This document shows positions 13,534 through 25,217 of a stretch of 64,000 bases of DNA, one piece after another. Location of the stretch: NCBI GenBank assembly GCA_023101725.1, contig JALJCO010007139.1, positions 317,425 to 381,424 on the forward strand. The letters are read 5' to 3'. Numbering within the stretch: the stretch's first letter is position 1; each line of letters opens with the position of its first letter. A model generated the notes under the pieces. That model worked only from the letters and a program-made list of their open reading frames with translations. It did not search any database and was not told the DNA's origin. The DNA is from Atherinomorus stipes (taxonomy: Eukaryota; Chordata; Actinopteri; Atheriniformes; Atherinidae). The position numbers and the translations under genes are program-made.

Positions 13534-13824
13534 TACAGATGCGGGCATGAAAAAGTTCCCCTTTTTGCCGACTGCCAGCCACTTACCAGCCACTTGTCTG
13601 CTAATTCAATCTCACAGAGAAACACCTGTGTGCCCAGGGGAAATGATTTCAGAACATAAATGAATGCCCAGAACAAGGACGTTTCCACACGCCAAGTTTG
13701 GACACGGTGCGTGATGACGTATTCAAGGGACAAATCGTTCAGCCAGTGATAGTGCAGTAATGATGCACTATTACTGCACCACTTCTGGCAGAAAAGGCGG
13801 AACTTTTTCACGCCCGCTTCTGTA
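13534..13824. mobile_element. MITE with about 38-bp terminal inverted repeats
   Basis: The left end (13,534-13,571) and the inverted right end (13,787-13,824) share about 38 bases with a handful of mismatches, beginning TACAGA[t/a]GCGGGC and continuing tgaaaaagttcc. The 291-bp unit has no coding frame. The outermost TA on each side may be the duplicated TA target of Tc1/mariner-type elements, with the true termini reading CAGA..TCTG. Inside the right half is a second hairpin, gtgcagtaat / attactgcac (about 13,757-13,784). Long inverted ends on a short noncoding unit are the definition of a MITE. The autonomous partner family is not identified. Confidence 0.8.
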
Positions 13825-16674
13825 TCTCCTTTACAACTATTTCTATTTTGTTTATATTTGTTCCCATTTTATCTCAGTGTGAACTTTTTTCTATATTTAT
13901 GTCTATTTTTGTTGTTTTGCATCTTTAGTTGTCCCTTCAGTGTCATATTGTGTTCATTTTCCATCTCTTTATAGTTGTTTGCTGTAATTAATTCATCAGC
14001 ACTTTTTCCATGTTCGTTTTTTTGTTATTTTGAGATCATTTGACTTACCACCTCTTTGCAATCATTTTGTCACCCATACGTGGTTGCTGCACGTTCTTTA
14101 TGTGAGAGGTCTATATTTTTGGCATAAGAGACTGATTATGCTCTAATGTTTGCAGCTGTGGTAAAGAGTGCAGTCTGTTGGCATCTGTTGGAGTAGCAGC
14201 ATCAGAACCAGTGACTTAAAGAAACTTACAGAGACCTCCTAAGTCCCTGCAGATAATTGTGCAAATAAGAATACTGCAAAAGTTACTTAACGTCATGGAC
14301 AGTACTGCACACCCTCTATACAACCGCAATCTTCATATTGACTTGCAATTTCCATCTTAACCACTTTTTTTTGCTCACAGCATTCTTCTGCAGTAAATTA
14401 AACCATTCTGCGTGTGTTGAATCAAACCACAGTCTGATGTACAGTAATCCTCTCAGATATGAACAATCAGTCATCAAGATGTATGAAAGTAATATGCATC
14501 CTGCTGATGTGAAGGCTCTGACATCATCACTCCCTGTAAGGAAATGTCAAGCTCAGTGCATTAAGGGTCAGGATGGGGAGTAAATAATTTCCTTACTGAG
14601 GGGGAAGCTAATTCGGGTCTTCCAGGTGGGTGCTGGGGTGCAGTTTGAAGCTTGATGTGGCAACCAGTCTGCATCAAAGTGGATGGGAGAGCAAAGACAG
14701 CTGCAGTGCATCACTGACACTCAAATGATGCCATAGTAACTGATTTCAGTGACTGCTGGATTTTATGGCTTCTTTTTATTCCTTAAATTCTTTATGGGAT
14801 TCTATTTTGGTTCATGAAAGCACCATATGCCATGGATTCAGTATCTGTACATATACAGCAGTGTTGACACCCAGTTCAATACCTCACCCTAATTATACTT
14901 AGAGTTTGAGCATATACGGTGTCTTTAACTTTAACTTAAAAAGCATATCAAGTGATGTAAACTATACATTACATCATCAACCTTGCTGTTTCCTTATTTG
15001 CGTGAATGACTATTAGACCAAAGCTTATCATTTTACACCCTTTTTACTCTAATCACACCACCACCTGCTGACCTTTTGTGCATTGTGTATCATTAGATAC
15101 CTTGTGCTTCTGTTTTTTATTTCTATAATAAATGAGCAATAGCTGAAAGGCAGCAAATACAGAGATGAAAAAGAATGTTGATCTGTTTCCATGTTATTCT
15201 GCAGAAATGAGCTGTTCCTAATGGTAAAAAAGAAAATACAGTGCTATTTCAGGGATGTAGAAAGCTGTGAGTTTTCAAGAGGTTTTTTGTTTGCTCTTCA
15301 ATACATACACTTGTTCACAAATGACAATATTTTATGGATCTTTTCACTTAGCCCCTTTATATCTAATCTAGATTCTCACTGATTACTATACTGTACAACA
15401 GCTTCATTCCTCATTAGTGTAAAGTTAAAGTGTCTGTTTCATTCCTCTCTACAGACACATGAACATCCAGAATGTAATGCAAATCATTCTTGAAGTCTCA
15501 GCATGATAAACTGAATATGCTTGAGTGAGCCTGAAGGTAAACAGCAAAGTCTTTATTAGAGGAGAGACTTTCTGTTTGGTAGTATGATGGAAATGCATAT
15601 TTTCATTTTATCAGCCAATAAGAATGTAATGAAATAAGGTTTTAAAAGCTTTTTCTTTCCTTTGTTTTACAGTACTGTCATTTTTTGTTTTATTGTATGC
15701 CAGGGTGTAATCAAAGTGAAACTTATGATGAGGTGGTCTTCACCAAATGCTCATCTTTCCTGACACATTTATGTTCTATCCATGAATATTTAAAGCGTCA
15801 TCTGCAACAACAGGATGTGTCTGATCCCAGCCAACTCACAGCTTATGCAGTCCAAATCTCAACTATCAAACCTTTGTCTGCAACTGCAAGGCGACAGCTT
15901 TTTTAAAATTTCATTTATTTATTTTTTTGTTATAAAGAGAATCATCTATTATACTTAATCTATTTCTACTTATTGACATTGAAACATGGAAGAAGAAGTC
16001 TGAGGATGGATATGAAAGCCCCATTGCATTTAACTGTGCTCCTTGAGGCTAAATCATCTGATCATATCTGATGGGTTGCTGGATTGTTCAACACAGAGAC
16101 TGCAGTTTCCATAAAGATGGAAATTTGTCACTTTTTGCATAATTTCAGTCTCCAGGTGCAATGCAGGAAATTCACAAAAGGCCTTTTTTTAGTCAGAGGA
16201 AGAGAGCTCGGGTAATTTTAACAACATTTTGCCTTTAAAGCTTTTCTGTGTTGCTCTGCACAGCCAGTGACATACCTTCCCTTAGCATCTTTTCTCCTTC
16301 CACCCACTCGTTAAACCATCACCACCTGCCCTGCATCCCGTCAGTCTGTCACATCACTCAGCCTCAGCTCCTTTTAGCACTTCAACGACATGCTGGAAGC
16401 AGCCACTTTACATTGTAACAAATCAGAACTTGCCCTTTTCACATGATGAATAATGAAGCAAGCTGCAGTAAACAGTGTTGCATTATGTTGTCAATGATGT
16501 GGAGTGTTGCATCAGCAGTTGTACAGTAGATACTGTAAATTCCAAATTGTTTATGGTATACTTCTCCATAGCTGCTGCACCACTTACATTAAATACATTT
16601 GCTCTAAAACCTTGCACAGCTTTGAAAACCTAATTAGCTTCTTACAATAATAAAACAAGTGTGAAAAGTGTTGT
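13825..16674. other. Intergenic, nothing recognised
   Basis: AT-rich noncoding sequence. An open frame at about 15,685-15,906 follows a pyrimidine-rich stretch ending in ttttacag. It lacks an ATG start, has no donor and encodes nothing I recognise, so I do not call it an exon. No other structure stands out. Confidence 0.55.
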
Positions 16675-17690
16675 TGCACATTGCTCATCTAGAAAAAAAA
16701 AATCACTAATAATTTTTCAGACCACCTTTATTTTTGATTACAGCATACATTCATTGTAGTTTTCTTCAATAAGCTTCTGCAATGTCAGCACAATATTCAT
16801 CTCCATCTAGGATTGCATTAATTTTTCACCAAGATCCAGAAGTGATGCTGGAAGAGTTGGACCACTGGTCGTCTTCTCCAGCATATCCCAAAGATTCTCT
16901 GTGGGATGAAGGTCTGGACTCTGCAGCAGCCGTCTCATACTCCCTGAACCACTCTTTCAGAATCTGAGCCAGATTAATCCTGGCTTTGTCATCTTGTAAT
17001 ATGACCTCAGGGAAGAAAGAAATCTGTTGTTGAAATAACTTGGTCGATCAGTATTCATGAAGTCAGCTGACAGGTTGCTGAACTGCCTCAATCCCAGATA
17101 GATTACCCCCACAGGCTTGTACAGTATGGCTGTTTCACTTCACCCACCTCTCTTTTCACCCTCTGACCATCACTCTGGACTGGAACAGGATCAGTCTGGG
17201 CCCATTTGTCCACATAACCATCTTCTATAGCTTCAAAGTTCAATCTTCATGCTCCTTATCAAGCTAAAGCCTCTCAGTCAGATTTGATTTCACCAAATGT
17301 TTAAGTGATGGCTGACCACCAACAATGAAGATGTTTTTCCAACCATATTTCTTGCTCAAACACAATGGTTCCTCTTCATCCTTCCAGTTTTTAACAATGT
17401 TGGACAGTTCCTAACCCATTTCTAGTAGTTTCAGTCTTCCCCTTAAATGTCCTCTTTGCTTGATGCATGCCAATAGTATAATAATAACCAATAAGGAACT
17501 TTTCCACAATGAAAGGATGTGCCTCCCAACATGGTTGTTAAAGAAACGAGAAGCTACTCACTGCATCAGTTAGGGTTTAATAACTTGTTGGCTGCTGAAG
17601 CATAATCATCCATGCAGTAATTATCCGATGGGAGGGTCTCACCTGTTTGCTTAAATCCAGGTGGTGGCTTTTTGTGGATGGGCAGTGTAT
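16675..17690 (-). mobile_element. Decayed Tc1/mariner transposon
   Basis: On the minus strand, 16,967 down to about 16,850 encodes LLQSPDLHPTENLWDMLEK, the SPDLNPIENLW signature around the last catalytic acidic residue of Tc1 transposases. Stops and small deletions interrupt the frame further on and upstream. The order of nucleotide landmarks over about 1 kb matches a widespread fish Tc1-like family that I recall. The right end reads atgggcagtgta (about 17,678-17,689). A degraded inverted match, cacattgctcat, lies at about 16,677-16,688, giving the terminal inverted repeats. The transposase cannot be functional. The element was inserted in the opposite orientation to the flanking angptl-like gene. 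Confidence 0.8.
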
Positions 17691-20118
17691 GTATGCAATA
17701 ACTTGTAGGTTATTGTCAAGCTTTATGTTACTTGTTTACAGTTACACTCTGACAGTTTTGCTCTTACTCACTGGTCAGGGTTTGATATGTCTCTGCTACA
17801 GATGACGGGGCATCTAGCAGCTCAAGAGTAATGCATCTACCCTAAGACTTGGCTGAAACCAAATGACCACACAAGATTTGATATCAAGGTTACTGGACAA
17901 GTGGCCTGAAAGACCTGATGATTAACTAGCGGATAAGTGAAAACAAGGCTGTTTTCTATTATCTTTGTGATTTCATCTTTGTAGAAAATGAAATGTTATT
18001 CAAAAGCAGCCAAAAATATCAAATTTCAAATTAAACTTTTCCATAACTCGTGGAAATGAAAGGCCGATCCTGATGACTGCAATTTTACCAAAGATTTTTT
18101 TATGCTTTTTTTTTTTTTTTTTTTACATCATCAGCATCTATTGATCCAGAGTCAAAAGCAAGATTAAGAAGTTGTTTTTTACACACCACCTCAACACAGA
18201 AAAAAAAAGAAAATATTGATTCATTGCCTCTTGATAAATGACTGTTACAGCAGCCAAAATCTGACGATCATTTTTTTTTTTAGTATGCAGCATACCTAAT
18301 GTATTTCTTTCTTTGCTTTTTTTTTTTCTTAACAGAGCTGCATTTAAAAGCTCAGTGGTAGAGAGACTGTTAAGTCCAGTGGATTAGTAAACTGTCACAT
18401 GGTGCCACCATGTGGTTTTACACACACACAGTTTTTCTCACAAGTATCCAGTGCAGACATAAATACTGTAATTCCTAAGAGATTATACGTGGCGTTCAGT
18501 TTGCATGCATTACATTTCAAATGGAAGTCGCAAATGTTCGTTACTCATTACTCTAAATGATAAGAGTTTCCGGTGTTATAAAGTGACACGCTACAGCAGC
18601 TGTGTTTAAACTGTCTTTGGACTCTGCATCAATGTATTGGAGGATAAAATCTATGGTTAAGTTAATTTTGTGTTGGGTTTTGGTGATTTGAATTTATGTA
18701 GCATGGCTACTGCTTCCTTTTGATTTCTAATACTTGTTCTCTTGAACATCCACTTCCTGATTTGGGATGATGCCCATATGAGAATGCACATTGCTCTTCC
18801 AGGTGTTGGGGTTGTGCATACTGAAGCACCAAGTGTCTATTTGAAACAGGGGAAGAGACAGAGGAAGTTTCTTCATTGTACTATGTTTTCTACTGACCTC
18901 AACCAAATTACAGATCAATCCTGTGACATTTTGATACATTAATGGAAGGAATCATTTTAAAAACACTCTTAAAATATGATTTATTTGTATTTTTCTATTT
19001 TTATTTTTTCACATAGATTTGTGTTGGACAGTAAAAAAGCTGCTGTGCCCATTTTTATTCAACAAACCTTCCAGACTTCCTGGTTCAGATCCTATTCATG
19101 GTGTGAGATCTTTAACCCATATAAGACCATGTATGCTGAGCCACAGCCAAGGGCGTAAAAATGTAAAGCACAGCTTGGATACCTTAATAGGATCAACACC
19201 TCCTCATACACCTACTCACATCCGCCATCATTACCACTAGCTTAGCGCTGGATTACTGTGCTGGTAGGTGATGTTTATTCTCTGTATGTGCAGATGCACC
19301 CCCTTAGCTGATGCCTGTTATATGCATATTTGCTCCAACAGTATAAAGAGTCTGATAGCCCACCTTCTCTTTCTTAGCCATTTCATTCTCACAGCTTCTT
19401 TTCCTTCATTACACTTCTATGAGATTAGGGGATTTTCTAGCAACAATCAAGAAACACAGTTCAAGGCAGACTGCCACGGTGTTTGATGAAATCAGCTTTG
19501 GGATTTTACCTCAGTCACAGAACACATGGATTTTGGCTCCAAATAACAACCATTTTCATCCTGTGTCCTATGTCTGGCTTTTACTCATATCATACTGCTT
19601 CCCTGTTTGTCTTGCTTTGTGAATCCTCTTAGAGGTGGATTATTGGACTAGGATGTCTACCCCGAGAGGGAAAGAGGAAGACACAGAGTGAGAGGAAGCT
19701 ACAAGTGGAGATAGAGACAAGGAGAAGAGGAAAATGGAGAGAACCCCTTGGTTCTATGTGAGCCAGGAATGGGGTAGAAGATGGTGTGCAGCTGGGGTGA
19801 GAACAGCATATGTTTCCCACGTATGTGGACAGAATTTCTTATTTTGTTTTTACTTTTCTAGTCAGTGTTGTATATCTCTGTTGTCTTTGGTATGTTTAAT
19901 AATGTATAAAATATAATAGAACTTTTTTTTTTTTTAAGTTGTATCAAAGCCTCTGTTTGGCTTTAACAGCTGAAAGCAATGAAAGTTTTATAAGCTGAAC
20001 TATAACAACAGCAAAGAATCATAGAGAAAACCTGGCTTTATGAACTGGCTGCTTTTGATGCCCACATGAATTTTATCGTAGATTATATTGGGACATTAAT
20101 TCAATGTCTGCTTTTACA
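17691..20118. other. Intergenic upstream of the angptl-like gene
   Basis: No coding exon recognised. Long T runs occur at 18,110-18,124, 18,270-18,283 and 19,923-19,935. This segment could contain the promoter and an untranslated first exon of the gene starting at 20,217, because a good splice acceptor precedes its start codon. I cannot place a transcription start. Confidence 0.5.
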
Positions 20119-20216
20119 GGGAGAGCCGGCAGAGCCTCACATGGTGAAGCACATACGTCTGTGTCCCATGCTCGCCCTCATTGACAAGGCAGGGACAGAA
20201 TAACCCCGTGACAGCA
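20119..20216 (+). promoter_or_regulatory. 5' leader of the angptl-like gene with splice acceptor and uORF
   Basis: A pyrimidine-rich acceptor (cttttacag, ending at 20,119) opens an exon about 97 nt before the chosen ATG. This suggests that the coding exon 1 is really the second exon of the transcript. Within the leader an upstream ATG at 20,141 opens a 20-codon frame ending in TAA at 20,203, with a second in-frame ATG at 20,168. The uORF stops 13 nt before the main ATG, so it could lower or regulate translation by reinitiation. This is inferred from sequence only. Confidence 0.45.
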
Positions 20217-23200
20217 ATGGCTTTCCTGACCTTAACCAACCCCCCCAGCTGGAGCATGTGCTCTGCTCTCTACATCTTCATCTTGTTGCTCCCAGAAGCC
20301 AAAACAGACACCCTGAATGATTCCACTCTAAGAGATGGTGGAGGGTCTCAGTGTGGGGAGTACTCCAACCAGGTAAATGCTTTTAGTATCGGGCACAGTG
20401 ACGTTCTACAGGTAGTAGTAAAAAAGGCATATTTGTTGGTGCAATGGAAATATACAAGCTCTGTTAGGGAGAAAAGACAAACTTAAAATTCTTATATTTC
20501 CAAGTACATATTTGGTGTTACAAAATTATATCAAGTAGTGTCAACAGTCACAGTAAATTAGGCGAAAAGCAGAAAAAAATTAAATTGGTGTTGACTTTGA
20601 AGCCAAAACATTACATCTCGACCAATCAGCTTCCTCCACTGGAGATACGTGCACGTTTTAGGTGTGATGGGAATCAACCGTCAGCTCCAACTTAATGGCT
20701 TTTTCTGTGTCATCCTGTTTGGTTTGGCTGACTGATTAAAGCGTGCTCACCACTTTGATAAACAGATTCTTCTTCCAACTCACAAGTACCTGATAAAGGT
20801 GACCAAATTTTTTTCACTGGCTACTTTGTGAAACAAAACAACAGCCACAGCCTCAGATGGCTATGATTTCACCATGACATCATATTTCATGTGTTTAGCA
20901 CTGCACAGCGCAGTTTGTCTCTTATACACACATTTTAACCTCATTTATATATAAAACAGAAAAATAACTCACATATTTACACACCAATGAGACATCAGGG
21001 AAATTTGTGGTTACTTTATGTTTCCCAAAGACTCCTCAACATTCACCTTAAGAAACTGGTTTGAAAGCACTAAAATCTAGTTGGTGAATAAGAAGTTATC
21101 CAACCAATCTGGCCAAGTCACAGGGCCTTGTTGAATCACTCCACCCCAGTTTCTGTTGCTACTTGTCCAGAGTTGTTTTTCTTTGTTAGTTTATAACATG
21201 GTAAAAAAAAATATTTGTGCAAATTTCCATTAGTGTTTTGAAATTATCAACTTAAAAAATTCAATCTAATGCACTTTATTTCTATAGCAAATTAAATAAC
21301 AAAACTGTTCCAGTGTGCACAAATTTAAAAAAAGAACCTCTGTCAATCAATAAAATAACAATGAGACAAAATTAAGAGTAAAACAAAGGTAAAATAGATT
21401 AAAAAAACAAAACAAAAAAAACAGAGAACCGCTTAACTTTTGCGGTGTTCAGAGCCAGATAATAAAAGTGGAACTTAAAACACTCGACGGTGGGGACATT
21501 TTGTATGTGGAGGGGCAGAATCTTCCACAGTTTTGGGCTGACCAAAGCCCTGTCCCCCCAGTGGTAGGTTTTATCCTTGCTTTGTCAATATTAAAATGTG
21601 TAAAACAGAATTTCCGGCACAATTAAATGTGAGTTGCAAATTGTAATTTGCACATTTTTAAACCTAATGACAAGGAGGCTTAATAAGTATTTGAATGTGG
21701 CAAAAAAAAAAAAAAAAAAACTCAATAAAAGTAGAATTTATAGTAGAGTTGGTCCTCTGGACTGCTTTAGGGCCCAGGTGCTTTAACTAAACTGGATGTG
21801 AGAGTAATATCAGACAAAGAGGGGAGGACTTGAAATTATGGGTCAGTTATTCCATTATTGAGAAAAATCTAATCAAATTAAAGATTTATTGATCCCTGAG
21901 GGGAAATTCATAACTTCAATAACTTTTCATTCAGGATTACTGAGCATAAATTACAACATTCTAAATAACAAGATTATTAAATCAAATGTCAGAGAAATAC
22001 AGGCTGCATTATCATAACAACAAAACTGTGATTTTGAGAATATTTGCAGGCATGGCACACATATAAATGTAGCATTTAAATAAACCCCCAAAATGATCAT
22101 TTATTCATATTTACTGCCTACTGGCTGAAGAAAAAGAAATGGGAACTGGTAGATTCTTGTAACAATTGAGACAATAGGTTGATGAAGTGACTTAAATATA
22201 GGTTCTTAAGAAATATGTTGTAATCTTACAGAATTAAAAGTTGTATCCTCCAGATAATTGATGCATTTCTGCAAGAAATTAGGAGGCCTATTATTTTTCA
22301 AGATGACAAGATAGTTTGAACCTCTCACTGAGAGACTATAAACTTTATTTTGAGATCGTTTTGACAAGATTAAAGAATTAAAACAGATAATTGTAGACAG
22401 ATGCATACCTGGAGATACAGGGGAATGATTGGTTGCAAATGTGGAGACTGATTTTTGGCATGTGATATGGCCGAGGAGGATCTACTAATAGGACACAGGG
22501 TTTAGCTATTTAACATTCTGGTTGATGGAGATTTTCTTGACCAGTGATTTCCATCCTATTGCTGATTATTGGTTGTTTTACCAACATCTGTCACGCTGAT
22601 TCTGACAGCTGATGGAGGATGGCATGTGTCGGCTGGTGGCCACTCTGCCTCAGCTGGACGAGCGGAGATGCCCAGACATGTTTCGCTGCTCTGATGAGGT
22701 TTCCTACTGGCTGCATGAGAATGAGGAGAGGAAGCAGCAGATTGTGACATTGAAAGAGACCATCTCTGAGCTGCAGGAGGAACTGAGGAACCACCGGCAC
22801 CGCATCAAAGTCCTCGAGCTGCAGGTGACTTAGCAGACGTGGATCAACTATCAGCAGCAATCCTTTCAACTGCTTTGAGTATTTGGTTTAGTCTACCTGG
22901 TGACTCACGGGTTTTCATCTCCTACAGAAACAGCTCCCTGTGTGGAATATTAAATGTGCCACTGCACAGGCAGACTTTTTGTGAAATATTTACTTCATTT
23001 TTATATTCTCTCTGTTATCTGGTGTCAGACACCAGACTCAAAATAAATATTTCATCAAATAAGCCTTGATCCAAGTTTGGAGTGTGAACTGAACTCAGTC
23101 ATTAATATTAAAGAAAGATAAATCCATACGGTCTATTTACACTGGGCAAGAAATGCCTGATGTCACCGTGCACTGATCTGTACCCTCATGTGGTGCTTGG

Positions 23201-25217
23201 TCATCAAGCTGGCTTGCATTCCAACATGTCCTTGACCTTAGCCACTAACAGGATTAGCCTCCTACTCTTCCACGTGCAGCCTCATGCGTCTCAGATGGTG
23301 AGCTTATACAGAAAGAGACTCCTCTCACCTGGACCAGTCTGTAACCACAGGTGGATGTGGAGGGAACTCGTGTTTGTTATGCATATGCACAGGGCAGGGG
23401 AGAGTGCTTCAGGGAGTTAATGCTGTTCTCTCTGTGCGCGTAAGAAGTAGATCAGATCTTGGTGCATCTGGCCTCAAGTTTTAGAAGAAGCTGATTTATC
23501 ACTTTTGTTCTCTGAGCATCAGCATGTATCAAAGTTTAAGGTGTAAAAGCAGAGAGTCTAAGATAGTCTAACTAGCTAGTCTGGAATTAGTGAAACTTTC
23601 CTAGATTCTCATCCAAAATAAAAGGTAGATTTAGAGTATTTTTCTTGTATAATATCTCAGATTACTGTAAAGAAAATGTAAATAATAGACATTTTGCAGT
23701 TACTATACACATGTTAGGTGTACAGTACTGTTACGTCCCAGCTCTGCTAGAATATTGAATATATGTGTACTTGTGCATCTATAAATTTAATCAGAGTGAA
23801 GAAAAGATCCACCTGAACATTTCTCTGGAGCAGCGTTTCCATGAGCTGGAGGTCCATTATGCTGAAGCAACCTCCCTGCTGCATCTCCAAGGGACCCTGA
23901 TCCTGGACCTGCAGGTGCAACCTCTTGATTGGCTCTTGCATGGGAGCAACATAGTTTTTCTGAATGTTTAACAAGTTGTCTTTCTATCTAGAACCAACTG
24001 CACAATCTGACACTTTTAGTGGATAACGTGAAAAGAAGTCCCGGCTGTTCCATCAATATTGTCCGTCCCAATCCTCTTCTAAATACTCAAGAGGCCCTGC
24101 ACCCAGGTTGGCGCTCATGTGATGATCTGTCAGCAGAGGGAGCCAAACACCCCTGTTTACTTGTTTGAGTTTTGGCTTTCATGCTCTTCCTTTAGAGATG
24201 CAGCATGTTGGAAACTGCCCCATTGACTGTGCCTCCATCTACTATAATGGAGTGAGGAGGTCAGGTCTCTACACTGTGGTGCCATCACTGGCTGGCATGC
24301 CCGTGGAAGTTTACTGCGACATGGACACAGACGGTGAGTTGATTATTTGCAAATGCCAGGATGATTTAAAAACAGTGCATAAAATACTTTTCATTCATCA
24401 GCTGATTCCACACAAGCTAAGTCTGTGAGGTATGCTATGGTTGTCCCATGCTTTTAAGTGAATTTGGCACTACTGTTTTGTGTATAATGGCTTGTTTTGG
24501 TCTCAGGTGGTGGCTGGACTGTGATCCAGCGGAGAGTAGATGGCTCAGTGAGCTTTGACCGCAGCTGGAGGGATTACAGGGATGGATTTGGTGACCTGCA
24601 CTCAGAGTTCTGGCTGGGCAACAACCACATACATGACCTGAGCACCCAGGGAGACTACAGCCTCCGAATTGACCTAGAGGACTGGAGCATCCAGCACAAA
24701 CATGCCCTCTACCAGAGCTTCAGGTTGGTGTATTTCAAATGCAGATAGTTTCTCCAAAACCTCCCGTTTCTCTTAGATTCTTACTGTTAATCTGTGTGTG
24801 CAGTGTGGAGGATGAGGAGCACCAGTACCGCCTTCATGTGTCAGGCTTCAGTGGGACAGTACAGGACTCCTTCAGCTGGTACCATGATAAGCAGAGCTTC
24901 AGTACACCGGACAGTGGCAACATCTGTGCTGAGATCTCACATGGAGGCTGGTGGTACAACCAGTGCTTCTATGCCAACCTTAACGGAGTCTACTACAGGG
25001 TGAGGACACAGATTACCTTTAATATTACACTACTGAAGACACACACATTTACTTTTTCTTTGCTCTGCAGGGAGGCCATTACAACCCCAAGGGGCGCGGC
25101 CCGTTGGGTCCCGATGGGATCGTTTGGTACACTTGGAAAGATTCTGATTATTACTCCCTGCGCAAAGTCAGTATGATGATCCGACCGCGCAGCTTCCATA
25201 CACGTTTGTCTCCCTGA
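20217..25217 (+). CDS. Secreted fibrinogen-domain protein, angiopoietin-like family
   Basis: Eight exons encode 434 aa. I start at ATG 20,217 (aATGG context) because it begins a signal-peptide-like segment; upstream in-frame codons contain no ATG. Residues 1-35 include a hydrophobic stretch (SALYIFILLLP). Residues about 85-190 are heptad-rich coiled coil, including EERKQQIVTLKETISELQEE and two N-glycosylation sequons (NIS, NLT). Residues about 206-430 form a C-terminal fibrinogen-related domain with GGGWTVIQRR, EFWLGNNHIH, GGWWYNQCFYANLNGVYY and YYSLRKVSMMIRP, plus the usual four domain cysteines. This order is that of angiopoietin-like and FGL-type proteins, which act as extracellular ligands in vascular and metabolic signalling. 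I cannot fix the paralogue, so no symbol is given. The calcium-binding loop before the ICAE cysteine is shortened. The gene converges on snx9. Confidence 0.88.
21265..21580 (+). repeat. Old dispersed repeat in intron 1 (LINE/SINE-like)
   Basis: The block starts with 'gcactttatttctatagc' and continues to 'cttccacagttttgggc' and 'aaagccctgtcccccc'. I recognise this combination as a common teleost dispersed repeat that often ends in this way, though its family name is uncertain. A shorter relative with 'actttatttataaagcatttt' lies in snx9 intron 9 at about 33,066-33,172. It has no intact coding frame. Confidence 0.45.
21868..21915 (+). repeat. Short dispersed repeat fragment
   Basis: The segment 'agatttattgatccctgag' followed by 'gggaaatt' matches a short motif that I know as frequent in fish genomes near the ends of dispersed elements. 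Only this core is preserved, so the parent family cannot be named. Confidence 0.35.

Larger units (their letters stand above)
20217..25217 (+). other. Exon map of the angptl-like gene
   Basis: Coding exons: 20217-20372, 22609-22824, 23795-23914, 23992-24106, 24196-24333, 24507-24723, 24804-24999, 25071-25217 (TGA at 25215-25217). All introns begin GT and end AG. Exon lengths sum to 1,305 nt, and phase is kept throughout. Intron 1 (20,373-22,608) is the longest and carries old repeats. The coiled coil is encoded by exons 2-4 and the fibrinogen domain by exons 5-8. I see no canonical AATAAA shortly after the stop, so the 3' end is not placed. Confidence 0.85.

Noticed and set aside
15671..15906. 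Possible terminal exon after a ttttacag acceptor
   Set aside because: There is no upstream exon in phase, no ATG and no family resemblance. One acceptor-like string is expected by chance.
20181..20216. Upstream extension of the angptl-like reading frame
   Set aside because: The frame is open, but 20,181 is TTG and there is no ATG before 20,217. The ATG at 20,217 opens the signal-peptide-like segment.
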